NCBI RefSeq assembly: GCF_002929225.1
Contig: NZ_PISM01000004.1
Location: 868,001-932,000 of the forward strand
DNA: 64,000 nt
Direction of reading: 5' to 3'
From: Stutzerimonas kunmingensis
GTDB taxonomy: Bacteria; Pseudomonadota; Gammaproteobacteria; Pseudomonadales; Pseudomonadaceae
The notes beneath the pieces were generated by a model. It worked only from the letters and a program-made list of their open reading frames with translations, was not told the DNA's origin and did not search any database. Of this stretch, positions 56,121 through 64,000 are shown one piece after another (positions within the stretch are counted from its first letter, which is position 1; each line of letters starts with the position of its first letter). A program made the translations under genes and the position numbers.

Positions 56121-57602
56121 GTGCGCTATCCAGATATCGAACACCACGGCGCTAAGGATGGCGTAACCGGTTCCTGTCATCAGCTACACATGGACGCGAG
56201 CCATAGCTTGCTGGTCGATTGCGGCCTGTTCCAGGGTAACGAGACTTCGAGCGATGGTCGTGCTGCTACAGGACGGCTGGATATCGAGTTCTCCTTGGCG
56301 ACCATCCAGGCGCTCGTCATCACGCATGTGCATATCGACCATGTGGGACGGATTCCCTACCTCCTAGCTGCCGGCTTCAAAGGCCCGATTTACTGCAGCG
56401 AGCCTTCGGCCAAATTGCTGCCTATCGTCCTTGAAGATGCTTTCAAGCTGGGCTTCAGCCGTGACCAGAACGATATTGAGCGTTACCTCAGGCTGGTCGA
56501 ACAGCGCTTGCGGCCCTTGCCTTATCAGCAATGGCTCACATTGCTGGAGACCAGCCAGCTCGTGGCGCGTATACGGTTACAGCGCGCAGGCCATGTGCTC
56601 GGCTCCGCCTATGTCGAAATAGACCTTACCTATCCCGCCACCGGTGAGAACATACGCGTCGTTTTCTCCGGCGACCTTGGCGCGCCGCACGCACCGTTGC
56701 TCATGCCGCCCAAGTCGCCCGAACGAGCAGACATCCTTGTGCTGGAAAGCACCTACGGCGACCGCCTCCACGAAGACCGGCAGAACCGCCGAAAGCGACT
56801 CGAAGCCGTCATCGAGCAAGCCCTCGAAGACCATGGCACCGTCCTCATCCCCGCATTTAGCATCGGCCGCACCCAAGAACTGCTCTACGAACTCGAAGAG
56901 ATCATCAACACGGCCCGCCCCAACACCGCACAACCCCCTCTCCCCTCCGGGGAGAGGGCCGGGGTGAGGGGCAAGGCAAACAACATCAATGTGGAACCGG
57001 TCACCGAACCCAACTGGCCCGAACTCCCAGTTATCCTCGACTCACCCCTCGCCAGCCGCTTCACCGAGACCTATCGAAGCCTAAAACCCTTCTGGAATCA
57101 GGAAGCCCGCGACCGCATCCAATCCGGCCGCCGCCCGCTGGCCTTCGAACAATTGATCACGATAGACAGCCACAGCGACCATCAACGCATCGTCAACCAC
57201 CTGACCCAAACCGCACGACCCGCTATCGTCATAGCCGGAGGCGGTATGTGTAGCGGCGGCCGTATCGTCAATTACCTCAAAGCTATGTTGGGCGATAAAA
57301 GGCACAACGTGCTCTTCGTCGGCTACCAGGCCAAGGGCACGCCAGGTCACGCAATTCAAACCTACGGCCCGAAAGACGGCTACGTCGATCTCGACGGCGA
57401 GCGAATCGACATCCGTGCCGGCATCACGAGCATCGGAGGCTACTCGGCTCATGCGGATCAGAAAGGATTGCTGAAATTTGTGACGGGGATGCAGGAGTGG
57501 CCGAGTGAGATACGGGTGGTGCATGGTGAGGAGAGAGCAAAACGAGAGTTGACTATCGCGCTGGACCGATATTGCTCTACAGCTTATTCCTTTTCTTCAT
57601 GA
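56121..57602 (+). CDS. Metallo-beta-lactamase/beta-CASP RNA-processing-type hydrolase
   Basis: 493 residues from a GTG at 56121 with AAGGA eight bases upstream (a TTG at 56094 is the alternative). Motif HVHIDHVGR carries the metal-binding HxHxDH. Later motifs are RAGHVLGSAY, VFSGDLG, the beta-CASP block VILDSPLA, GGGMCSGGRIVNYL, and SAHAD near the end. Family members are RNA endo/exonucleases (CPSF73-like), though the role of this subgroup inside O-antigen loci is unknown. A GC-rich palindrome is read in frame at residues ~272-284. Confidence 0.88.
   Translation: MRYPDIEHHGAKDGVTGSCHQLHMDASHSLLVDCGLFQGNETSSDGRAATGRLDIEFSLATIQALVITHVHIDHVGRIPYLLAAGFKGPIYCSEPSAKLLPIVLEDAFKLGFSRDQNDIERYLRLVEQRLRPLPYQQWLTLLETSQLVARIRLQRAGHVLGSAYVEIDLTYPATGENIRVVFSGDLGAPHAPLLMPPKSPERADILVLESTYGDRLHEDRQNRRKRLEAVIEQALEDHGTVLIPAFSIGRTQELLYELEEIINTARPNTAQPPLPSGERAGVRGKANNINVEPVTEPNWPELPVILDSPLASRFTETYRSLKPFWNQEARDRIQSGRRPLAFEQLITIDSHSDHQRIVNHLTQTARPAIVIAGGGMCSGGRIVNYLKAMLGDKRHNVLFVGYQAKGTPGHAIQTYGPKDGYVDLDGERIDIRAGITSIGGYSAHADQKGLLKFVTGMQEWPSEIRVVHGEERAKRELTIALDRYCSTAYSFSS
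56936..56971. repeat. GC-rich REP-like palindrome inside the beta-CASP gene
   Basis: CCCTCTCCCC-TCC-GGGGAGAGGG is a perfect 10-base inverted repeat (56936-56958), followed by CCGGGGTGAGGGG. The same type of element occurs in intergenic copies in many proteobacteria. Here it is translated as PLPSGERAGVRG without breaking the frame. Confidence 0.8.
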
Positions 57603-57689
57603 TAAGTCAGAGAGCCTGTTCGTGTGGAGCGGGCGCCGTTCGTCTGTTTACGTGCGTAACGGAAGAGGAAAACTAATGAGGCACCATAT

Positions 57690-58943
57690 TTGACCCGGTT
57701 GAATGCAGGCCTACATTTTGGTTTGACGATTTTTATTCGGATTCTCGCAGGTCTGCTTGTGATCAAAGTACTCGCATGGAGCTTGGGTCCCGAAGGGTTC
57801 GGCCTATTTGGTCAATTGATGGCGCTCGTAGCGATTGCAGGAATGCTGGCGGGCGGTGGTGTCAGCAATGGGCTGATCAAAGTATTGGCCAAGGCACCAG
57901 TTACGGAGCCTGAAGGCAAAGCGTGGTTCGCCTCGGCTGCTACGCTATCGGTGCTTATCTCTGCGGGTGCGGCTCTTCTGCTTTGCGCATTCTCCGGCGT
58001 GCTTTCTGAGTACTTCATGCCAAGTGTCGGTGCGTTACTATTTGTAACCCTAGGGTTTAGTCAGATGATAGTTGCCGTAGGCAATTTGCCACTGGCCGAA
58101 GCGAGCAGTCGTGGCGACACGCGAACATATGCGTTGATTAATATTATCGGTACGGTTCTCGGGTCTGGCTTGATCGTGTTGGCAGCCCTGGCGGTTGGCT
58201 TCGTAGGTGCGGCTTACGCAGTGGCGATAATGCCAGCCATGGTCGGTGTGGCCGCGCTGGTTTACCTAGTGACACGCCGCCGTGAACTTTTCGCTTGCAG
58301 CTACTGGTTGTTCGCGTCTGCGCGGATGAAGCATTTGATGATGTTCTCTTTGGTTACGTTGATTGGCGCGCTTTCCGTGCCACTTGCGCAAATGTTCATC
58401 CGAGATGTAATAGGGCGGACGCTGGGTTGGGAGCAGGCGGGACTATGGCAGGGCGTCGTCAAGCTTTCCGACGTATACATGCAATTCGTCGGTGTTATGT
58501 TGCTTCACTTTGTAATGCCTCGCTACTCCGCTGCTTCAGACAAGAAGCGATTATTCAATGAGTGGCTCATTAGTGTATCAGTGCTCGTTGCTGTTTTGCT
58601 TATTGGTTTTATAGTTTTTTACTTTTTACGCAACTTCATCGTTTCTTTGATTTTTTCTAATGCGTTCCTGCCAATGAAACAACTCCTTGCGCCGCAAATG
58701 GCTGGCGACGTGGCTCGCACTGTGGCGGCTTCCATTTCCTATATTTTTATGGCCCGCGGCGCTGTGCATGTATCTATTGTCTTCGAACTTCTGCAAGGCT
58801 TAATATTGGTCTGCGCTTTTAATATTATGTTTGGCAGTGAGGGCGTGATGGCGCCTGTTTATGCGCACTTGTTTACTTATCTATCATTGACTTTGGTAAT
58901 GGCCTTCGGGTTGTTCTTCTGGATGAAAAGGAGCGCGTCGTGA
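57690..58943 (+). CDS. wzx: O-antigen flippase (Wzx family)
   Basis: 417 residues from a TTG at 57690 (GAGG eight bases upstream; no ATG or GTG fits). About 12 membrane helices, beginning FGLTIFIRILAGLLVIKVLAWSLGPEGFGLFGQL, the WzxE-like polysaccharide transporter pattern. Flips lipid-linked O-units. Base composition shifts to A/T-rich from here through wzy, typical of a transferred O-antigen core. Overlaps the next gene by 4 bases. Confidence 0.85.
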   Translation: MTRLNAGLHFGLTIFIRILAGLLVIKVLAWSLGPEGFGLFGQLMALVAIAGMLAGGGVSNGLIKVLAKAPVTEPEGKAWFASAATLSVLISAGAALLLCAFSGVLSEYFMPSVGALLFVTLGFSQMIVAVGNLPLAEASSRGDTRTYALINIIGTVLGSGLIVLAALAVGFVGAAYAVAIMPAMVGVAALVYLVTRRRELFACSYWLFASARMKHLMMFSLVTLIGALSVPLAQMFIRDVIGRTLGWEQAGLWQGVVKLSDVYMQFVGVMLLHFVMPRYSAASDKKRLFNEWLISVSVLVAVLLIGFIVFYFLRNFIVSLIFSNAFLPMKQLLAPQMAGDVARTVAASISYIFMARGAVHVSIVFELLQGLILVCAFNIMFGSEGVMAPVYAHLFTYLSLTLVMAFGLFFWMKRSAS

Positions 58944-60157
58944 ATATTTTCATGTTGTGCACGAAATTTTCACTAACGGAAAATGATCCTTGGCTGACCA
59001 ACGAGTTGGCGGACGCGTTGCAAGGCCAGGGGCACTCAGTCACGGTGATTAATCTCGATTGGGCAGCGAAAGCGGGCGCGCCTGACTGTCGTCTCGTCAC
59101 TTCTACGGGTGTCAGGGTCATTTCCGTTGCGCCGCTAAATCTGCGTTCGAGGGTGCCGCTACTGTCGCAGCTGGCTAAATGGACAGGCTCATCGCTACGA
59201 ATCGTCAAAATTTTAAGAAAGGAGGTAAAGTACAAGCCCGTAGACCTTTTAATCGGGTTCTCGCCTGCTGTAACAATGGCCCTTCCAATATTTTGGCACC
59301 ATTTTATGTGGCGCATTCCTTCGTACATGGTGCTTTGGGATTTCTTTCCGCACCATCAACAACAAATAGGGCTGATGCCGCTCGGGATGATGTTCCGGGT
59401 AGCTAAATGGGTTGAGAACAAACTGATTCGCTTTTTCGATCACATTGGCTGCATGTCGCCGGCCAATGTAGCGTACCTTAAAAAACACTACTCACTTCGT
59501 GCTTGGCAACAGGTACACATTTTGCCGATTTGGGGCAGGAACGTACCCTTGGCGGCGGTAGATCATCGCAAAGTCCGGTTGCGTGTCGGTCTGCCGATTA
59601 ACCGTCGGGTAATAGTTTTCGGCGGCCAGCTGGCCAAAGGGCGTGGTGTGGAGGACCTGCTAGAAGTAGCCCGGCTCGCGGTGCAGAGCGGCTCGAGTAG
59701 CCATTTTTTAATAATGGGTAGTGGTCCCTTGGAGAGCTTAGTAAAGGCGTACCTCGAAGAGCGCCACGGCAATCTCACATGGATTGCTCGCGTGCCGCGC
59801 GACGAATATTTAGAAATTGCTCAAGCTTGTGATGCCGCGCTGGTTTGCACTGTACGCGATGTCGATGTGCCCAGTTTTCCTTCCAAAACCATCGACTACC
59901 TGCGCCTAGGATTGCCGATTATCGCTTCGGTGGAAAAAAGCACGGATTATGGTGACTTTTTAGTCGAGCAGGGCGTGGGAGTCAGTGTTGAGGCCGGGCG
60001 TCCTTCCCGGTTGTACGCCTGTATCGAGCAGATATTGGCGGACAAAGCGCGGCTCGCGAAGATGAGCAGCCGCGGCGCTCAGTGCATGGAGTCGCACTTT
60101 GTTGTCGAGCACGTCGCCACACGGCTAATCGCGCAAGCACAGCAGTCGGAGCGATAG
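58940..60157 (+). CDS. Glycosyltransferase family 4 protein
   Basis: 405 residues from a GTG overlapping the wzx stop. Two Rossmann-like halves: an N-terminal acceptor domain, and a GT4 C-terminal domain with VIVFGGQLAKGRGVEDLLEVA, FLIMGSGPLE and a donor-site segment at VPSFPSKTIDYLRLGLPII. It adds a sugar to the O-unit; the specific sugar is not predictable. Confidence 0.86.
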   Translation: MNIFMLCTKFSLTENDPWLTNELADALQGQGHSVTVINLDWAAKAGAPDCRLVTSTGVRVISVAPLNLRSRVPLLSQLAKWTGSSLRIVKILRKEVKYKPVDLLIGFSPAVTMALPIFWHHFMWRIPSYMVLWDFFPHHQQQIGLMPLGMMFRVAKWVENKLIRFFDHIGCMSPANVAYLKKHYSLRAWQQVHILPIWGRNVPLAAVDHRKVRLRVGLPINRRVIVFGGQLAKGRGVEDLLEVARLAVQSGSSSHFLIMGSGPLESLVKAYLEERHGNLTWIARVPRDEYLEIAQACDAALVCTVRDVDVPSFPSKTIDYLRLGLPIIASVEKSTDYGDFLVEQGVGVSVEAGRPSRLYACIEQILADKARLAKMSSRGAQCMESHFVVEHVATRLIAQAQQSER

Positions 60158-60158
60158 C

Positions 60159-61460
60159 GTGCAAAAACTATCGGTCAGTCTCCGCTTCCTCCCTCTCCAA
60201 CTGGGAGTGGCCTATCTATTATTTACTATTGTATTATTCTTCTTTGGCCCCTTTGAGTGGCCAATTAGGAATGACGTTTTAGTTCTGTTTTTTTTGTTCG
60301 TGACGCTGGTTGCGCTCTGTCTCGGCTATATGCTCGGCTCTTACGCCCAGTCGCCAAGTGGGAGTCTTGCCGGCTGGCGACGATTCTTTCGGTTAGGTGT
60401 TTTACTAAGTATTTTCCTGTTGGCTCCATCTACCTACGCATACACTGGCAAGTGGCCTTGGGAGGTGGTTAATACCTTGGGCGATCAGGGCTTAGCTTAT
60501 CGCGAAATGCTTAATGCTCTAGAACAAAATGAGTCGGGCATTCGTAGCTATGTTGCACTTGGGCGAGCCATGGCAGCGCCATTCGTCTATTGTGTTATTC
60601 CATTTGCAATTCTGAACTGGCGTTCGCTGAGCTTTTTCGACGTCCTGCTGTTGCTCGGCCACATTGCGGCGATCTTAATATTTTCCTTGATGCGAGGCAC
60701 TGATCGCGAGACGGGAGATCTGCTGGTCATTTCACTGGTATCTTTCCTGATCCTTGGTGGCCAAGCGGTCGTGCGACACGGACGTATTCCGTTGGGCTTC
60801 GGCAAGATTCTCGCTTCGACCCTGTTTTTACTTATGGTGTTCTTTTTAACTATAGGGCTTTTCGTCGAGCGCAAAGAGGCGCGAATGGGCGGAGACTCAG
60901 AATTCTGCATTGCAGAGGGCGTCGTCTGCTCCCAGCGCACGTCAGTAAATGACCCGTTTATCAGTAAATTGAGCTTTACAACGGAAATGCTTTCCGCATA
61001 TTTAGCCCAAGGCTATTACGGTTTGTCGCTGGCTCTTAAAGAAGACTTCACTTCGACTCTTGGCCTAGGTCATTCTTCATTTCTGATTGCAACGTTTTCG
61101 AAGGTCGTTGATGAGTCGCTCTATGAGCGCAGCTATCTTCATAAGGTCGATCAGGCTGGTTGGAGTGATAAGGCCCAATGGTCGACCATGTTTACTTGGA
61201 TCGCAAGCGATGTGAGCTTTCCCATGGTTCCGCTGGTAATCGCTGTGCTCAGCTTCCTCTGGGGAAATGCTTGGAAAAGCGCAGTTTTATGGCGAAGCGA
61301 AGCTGGTGGACTGGTATTTTTGCTCTTGTGTCTGTCGATACTCTATATGCCGGCTAATAATCAGCTGACACAGACGCTGGACTCCTATTTTGCATTTGTG
61401 TTCTGGCTGGTTGTATGGATAGGCCAAGGGCGAAGCGAAAAGACGATAGCTGAAGTCTAA
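60159..61460 (+). CDS. wzy: O-antigen polymerase (Wzy-like membrane protein)
   Basis: 433 residues from a GTG at 60159 (GGAG upstream). About 11 membrane helices with a large extracytoplasmic loop (about 240-330, containing VCSQRTS and SYLHKVDQAGWSDKAQWSTMF). Sequence is poorly conserved, as usual for Wzy. The topology, position between a glycosyltransferase and sugar-nucleotide genes, and A/T-rich codon use support Wzy, but the call is by elimination. Confidence 0.72.
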   Translation: MQKLSVSLRFLPLQLGVAYLLFTIVLFFFGPFEWPIRNDVLVLFFLFVTLVALCLGYMLGSYAQSPSGSLAGWRRFFRLGVLLSIFLLAPSTYAYTGKWPWEVVNTLGDQGLAYREMLNALEQNESGIRSYVALGRAMAAPFVYCVIPFAILNWRSLSFFDVLLLLGHIAAILIFSLMRGTDRETGDLLVISLVSFLILGGQAVVRHGRIPLGFGKILASTLFLLMVFFLTIGLFVERKEARMGGDSEFCIAEGVVCSQRTSVNDPFISKLSFTTEMLSAYLAQGYYGLSLALKEDFTSTLGLGHSSFLIATFSKVVDESLYERSYLHKVDQAGWSDKAQWSTMFTWIASDVSFPMVPLVIAVLSFLWGNAWKSAVLWRSEAGGLVFLLLCLSILYMPANNQLTQTLDSYFAFVFWLVVWIGQGRSEKTIAEV

Positions 61461-61485
61461 TTTATCGAAATATCCGAGGTCGTTT

Positions 61486-62520
61486 ATGTTCAAAGGAAAG
61501 GTATTATTAATTACTGGGGGTACAGGCTCTTTCGGGAACGCCGTTCTCAAACGTTTCCTTGATACAGATATCTGTGAAATTCGTATCTTCAGCCGTGACG
61601 AGAAGAAGCAGGACGACATGCGTAAGCGCTATGCCAGTTCCAAGCTGAAATTCTATATCGGAGATGTACGTGACTACCAAAGTGTGTTGAATGCCACTCG
61701 TGGCGTTGATTACATTTTTCACGCTGCGGCGCTCAAACAGGTTCCGTCCTGTGAGTTTCATCCGATGGAGGCGGTGAAGACTAATGTGTTTGGCACTGAG
61801 AACGTGTTGGAAGCTGCGATCCAAAACGAAGTGAAGCGTGTGGTGTGCTTGAGTACCGACAAGGCTGTTTACCCGATCAATGCCATGGGTATTTCCAAGG
61901 CGATGATGGAAAAGGTCATGGTCGCCAAGTCGCGCAACGTGGATGAGAGCAAAACGGTCATTTGCGGTACCCGTTATGGCAACGTCATGGCGTCCCGTGG
62001 GTCAGTGATTCCTCTTTTCATTGAGCAGATCCGCGCTGGCAAGGCGTTAACCTTGACCGATCCGAACATGACCCGTTTCATGATGACGCTGGCCGATGCG
62101 GTAGATCTGGTGCTTTATGCCTTCGAGCATGGTAACAACGGTGACTTGTTCGTACAGAAGGCGCCGGCCGCAACCGTGGAAACGCTGGCGCTTGCATTAA
62201 CCGACTTGGTTAGGAAGCCTGATCATCCAATCCAGGTGATTGGTACCCGTCATGGCGAAAAGCTGTATGAAGCCTTGCTCAGCCGCGAGGAAATGGCTTG
62301 CGCCGAGGATATGGGAAAGTACTTCCGTGTGCCGCCTGATCTGCGCGACCTCAATTACGCAAAGTTCGTTGAGCAGGGCGAAATGAAAATCTCCCGCACC
62401 GAAGACTACAACTCGCATAATACCGAGCGTTTGGATGTAGCAGGGATGCAGCAGCTGCTGCTGAAGCTTGAGTTCATGCGCGCTATCCAGCGCGGTGAGT
62501 ACGCAACGCCCGAGGAGTGA
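61486..62520 (+). CDS. wbjB: UDP-GlcNAc C4/C6 dehydratase / C5 epimerase WbjB
   Basis: 344 residues, short-chain dehydrogenase fold: LLITGGTGSFGNAVLKRFL for NAD(P) binding, with Tyr replaced by Met in the usual YxxxK position (ISKAMMEKVMVAK), the feature of this family. It converts UDP-GlcNAc to the 4-keto-6-deoxy-talo intermediate, the first step toward UDP-L-FucNAc. ATG with CCGAGGT upstream; followed by wbjC after 3 bases. Confidence 0.9.
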   Translation: MFKGKVLLITGGTGSFGNAVLKRFLDTDICEIRIFSRDEKKQDDMRKRYASSKLKFYIGDVRDYQSVLNATRGVDYIFHAAALKQVPSCEFHPMEAVKTNVFGTENVLEAAIQNEVKRVVCLSTDKAVYPINAMGISKAMMEKVMVAKSRNVDESKTVICGTRYGNVMASRGSVIPLFIEQIRAGKALTLTDPNMTRFMMTLADAVDLVLYAFEHGNNGDLFVQKAPAATVETLALALTDLVRKPDHPIQVIGTRHGEKLYEALLSREEMACAEDMGKYFRVPPDLRDLNYAKFVEQGEMKISRTEDYNSHNTERLDVAGMQQLLLKLEFMRAIQRGEYATPEE

Positions 62521-62523
62521 AGA

Positions 62524-63642
62524 ATGAAGGTTCTGATTACGGGGGCTAATGGTTTTGTCGGCCAGAATCTCATCGCACACTTGGCCGAGCGCGCCGACAT
62601 CGAGGTGCTGCGGTTTACTCGTGAGGATTCGCTGGAAAATTTGCCTTGCCTGGTTGCTCAGGTGGAATGCATCTTTCATCTCGCCGGCGTCAATCGCCCG
62701 CAAGACCCACTGGAATTCCAGGCCGGCAACACCGATTTGACCCGTACGCTGTGCGAAGCCATCAAGTCCTGTGGCCGACAGATCCCGGTGATTTACACCT
62801 CTTCCAGCCAAGCGGAGCTGAATAACCTCTATGGCAGCAGCAAGCGGGACGCTGAGCAGGTGTTACTGGAGCTGCAATCCACCCAGGGTTCTCCGGTTCA
62901 TCTATTCCGCTTACCCAATGTTTTCGGAAAATGGGCGCGACCAAATTACAACTCGGCAGTGGCGACCTTCTGTCATAACATCGCGCGTGATCTGCCAATC
63001 CAGATCAATGATTCCGCCGCGCGTATCAATCTCGTCTACATCGATGATGTGATCAGTCAGTTCGTTGCGATCATGGATGGCAAGTTGGCCGGGAAGCCTT
63101 TCGTCGGTGTTGAACCGCAATACAGCATTTCGGTTGGCGAACTGGCCGAGCAGTTGTATGCCTTCCGTGATAGCCGCAAGTCCATGCTCACCGAGCCTGT
63201 AGGTGGAGGTTTGATCAGAGCGTTGTATTCCACTTATCTGAGCTACCTGCCACCCGAGCGCTTCACCTACGAGGTGCCGAGGTATGGTGATCCACGCGGC
63301 GTCTTCGTGGAAATGCTCAAAACCAGAGATTCGGGGCAGTTCTCCTTTTTTACGGCTCATCCCGGTATTACTCGTGGTGGGCATTACCATCATTCCAAGA
63401 CGGAAAAATTCCTGGTCATCAAGGGCAAGGCCTGCTTCCGTTTTCGGCATATCCTGACTGGTCAGTTCTACGAACTGTTCACCACCGGAGAGCGGTCGGA
63501 AATCGTCGAAACTGTCCCGGGTTGGACGCATGACATCACCAACGTAGGCGAGGAGGAGATGATCGTGATGCTGTGGGCTAACGAAATCTTTGATCGTGAA
63601 CACCCCGATACCTATGCTCGGCCAGTCGGCACCGAAGCCTGA
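62524..63642 (+). CDS. wbjC: UDP-sugar 4-ketoreductase / C3-epimerase WbjC (CapF-like)
   Basis: 372 residues in two parts. An N-terminal SDR reductase (MKVLITGANGFVGQNLIAHL; YGSSKRDAEQVLL) extends to about residue 245. A C-terminal cupin domain (about 255-370, GGHYHHSKTEKFLVIKGKACF) has metal-binding histidines. This two-domain plan is CapF/WbjC, the second step of UDP-L-FucNAc synthesis. Start 3 bases after the wbjB stop. Confidence 0.92.
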   Translation: MKVLITGANGFVGQNLIAHLAERADIEVLRFTREDSLENLPCLVAQVECIFHLAGVNRPQDPLEFQAGNTDLTRTLCEAIKSCGRQIPVIYTSSSQAELNNLYGSSKRDAEQVLLELQSTQGSPVHLFRLPNVFGKWARPNYNSAVATFCHNIARDLPIQINDSAARINLVYIDDVISQFVAIMDGKLAGKPFVGVEPQYSISVGELAEQLYAFRDSRKSMLTEPVGGGLIRALYSTYLSYLPPERFTYEVPRYGDPRGVFVEMLKTRDSGQFSFFTAHPGITRGGHYHHSKTEKFLVIKGKACFRFRHILTGQFYELFTTGERSEIVETVPGWTHDITNVGEEEMIVMLWANEIFDREHPDTYARPVGTEA

Positions 63643-63661
63643 GTACGAACAGGAAACCGCA

Positions 63662-64000
63662 ATGAAGAAGCTGAGAGTCGTAACCGTAGTAGGTACTCGC
63701 CCCGAAATCATTCGCCTGTCGAGGGTGATGGCCAAACTGGATGAATGCTGCGAGCATGTGCTGGTGCATACCGGCCAGAACTACGATTACGAACTGAACG
63801 AAATCTTTTTCCAGGATCTGGGCATTCGCAAGCCGGATCATTTCCTCAATGCCGCAGGTGCCAGCGGTGCGGAAACCATCGGTAATGTGATCATCGCTGT
63901 GGACCGAGTGCTGGCTGAAGTACAGCCCGAAGCGCTTCTGGTACTGGGCGATACGAACAGTTGTATGGCTGTGATCCCGGCCAAGCGCCGCAAGATTCCC
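63662..64000 (+). CDS. wbjD: UDP-N-acetyl-L-talosamine/fucosamine 2-epimerase WbjD (partial)
   Basis: The first 113 residues are visible, the gene running out of the window. It starts MKKLRVVTVVGTRPEIIRLS, the WecB-type UDP-HexNAc 2-epimerase start, with HTGQNYDYELNEIFFQDLGI and LVLGDTNSCMAV. Directly after wbjC it fits WbjD/CapG, the last step in UDP-L-FucNAc formation, though a plain UDP-GlcNAc 2-epimerase cannot be excluded from this part alone. Confidence 0.88.
   Translation, partial: MKKLRVVTVVGTRPEIIRLSRVMAKLDECCEHVLVHTGQNYDYELNEIFFQDLGIRKPDHFLNAAGASGAETIGNVIIAVDRVLAEVQPEALLVLGDTNSCMAVIPAKRRKIP

Overview
The window is GC-rich, gene-dense chromosomal DNA of a gammaproteobacterium of the Pseudomonadaceae. 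FleQ, IhfB, CheB, the ParC/ParP/CheW order and an EF-P carrying Arg32 next to EarP all read as Pseudomonas proteins. A member of the Pseudomonas stutzeri group (Stutzerimonas) is my best guess, by inference only. No phage, transposase or CRISPR array was seen.

Layout: 1-5930 is the end of a polar chemotaxis/flagellar operon (cheA end, cheB, motC, motD, parC, parP, cheW, a DUF2802 gene). 6064-8346 holds a periplasmic rhodanese and, on the minus strand, a FliK-like protein with a stand-alone FlhB C-terminal domain. 8483-15458 is a complete cytochrome c maturation operon, ccmABCDEFGHI, including the small ccmD. 16067-20957 carries fliT and the flagellar regulators fleQ, fleS and fleR, with a well-formed sigma-54 promoter before fleS. 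21019-28757 is housekeeping and stress genes (tpm, htpX, alaA, msrB, a glutathione peroxidase, a DUF815 ATPase, a GST) and contains an 8-bp tandem repeat. tRNA-Glu and tRNA-Gly follow.

29367-40493 is the most coherent accessory block, a reactive-sulfur (sulfide/persulfide) module. It has two different regulators, a CsoR-family protein and a BigR-like ArsR protein. It also has two YeeE/YedE half-transporters, a DUF2892 protein, and a minus-strand operon of persulfide dioxygenase, DUF442-sulfide:quinone reductase fusion, SulP transporter and rhodanese. A MacB-like ABC exporter and a ZIP transporter adjoin it. Three similar 16-bp operator-like sites lie upstream of the CsoR-family gene, the dioxygenase operon and the exporter/ZIP pair, suggesting one regulon. 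A perfect AT-rich palindrome overlaps the BigR-like gene's promoter.

40498-42041 encodes a second stator-like MotA/MotB pair. 42142-50426 holds an FAD oxidoreductase, the SRP RNA, earP-efp, a class II DAHP synthase, a spermidine synthase-like protein and an unusual chemoreceptor. deaD (50803) has a long leader ending in a 10-bp hairpin that reaches into its start codon. ihfB is followed by an O-antigen locus (53169 to the end): two tandem wzz paralogues, a beta-CASP hydrolase gene with an in-frame GC-rich palindrome, an AT-richer wzx-glycosyltransferase-wzy segment, and wbjB-wbjC-wbjD for UDP-N-acetyl-L-fucosamine, the last cut by the window edge.
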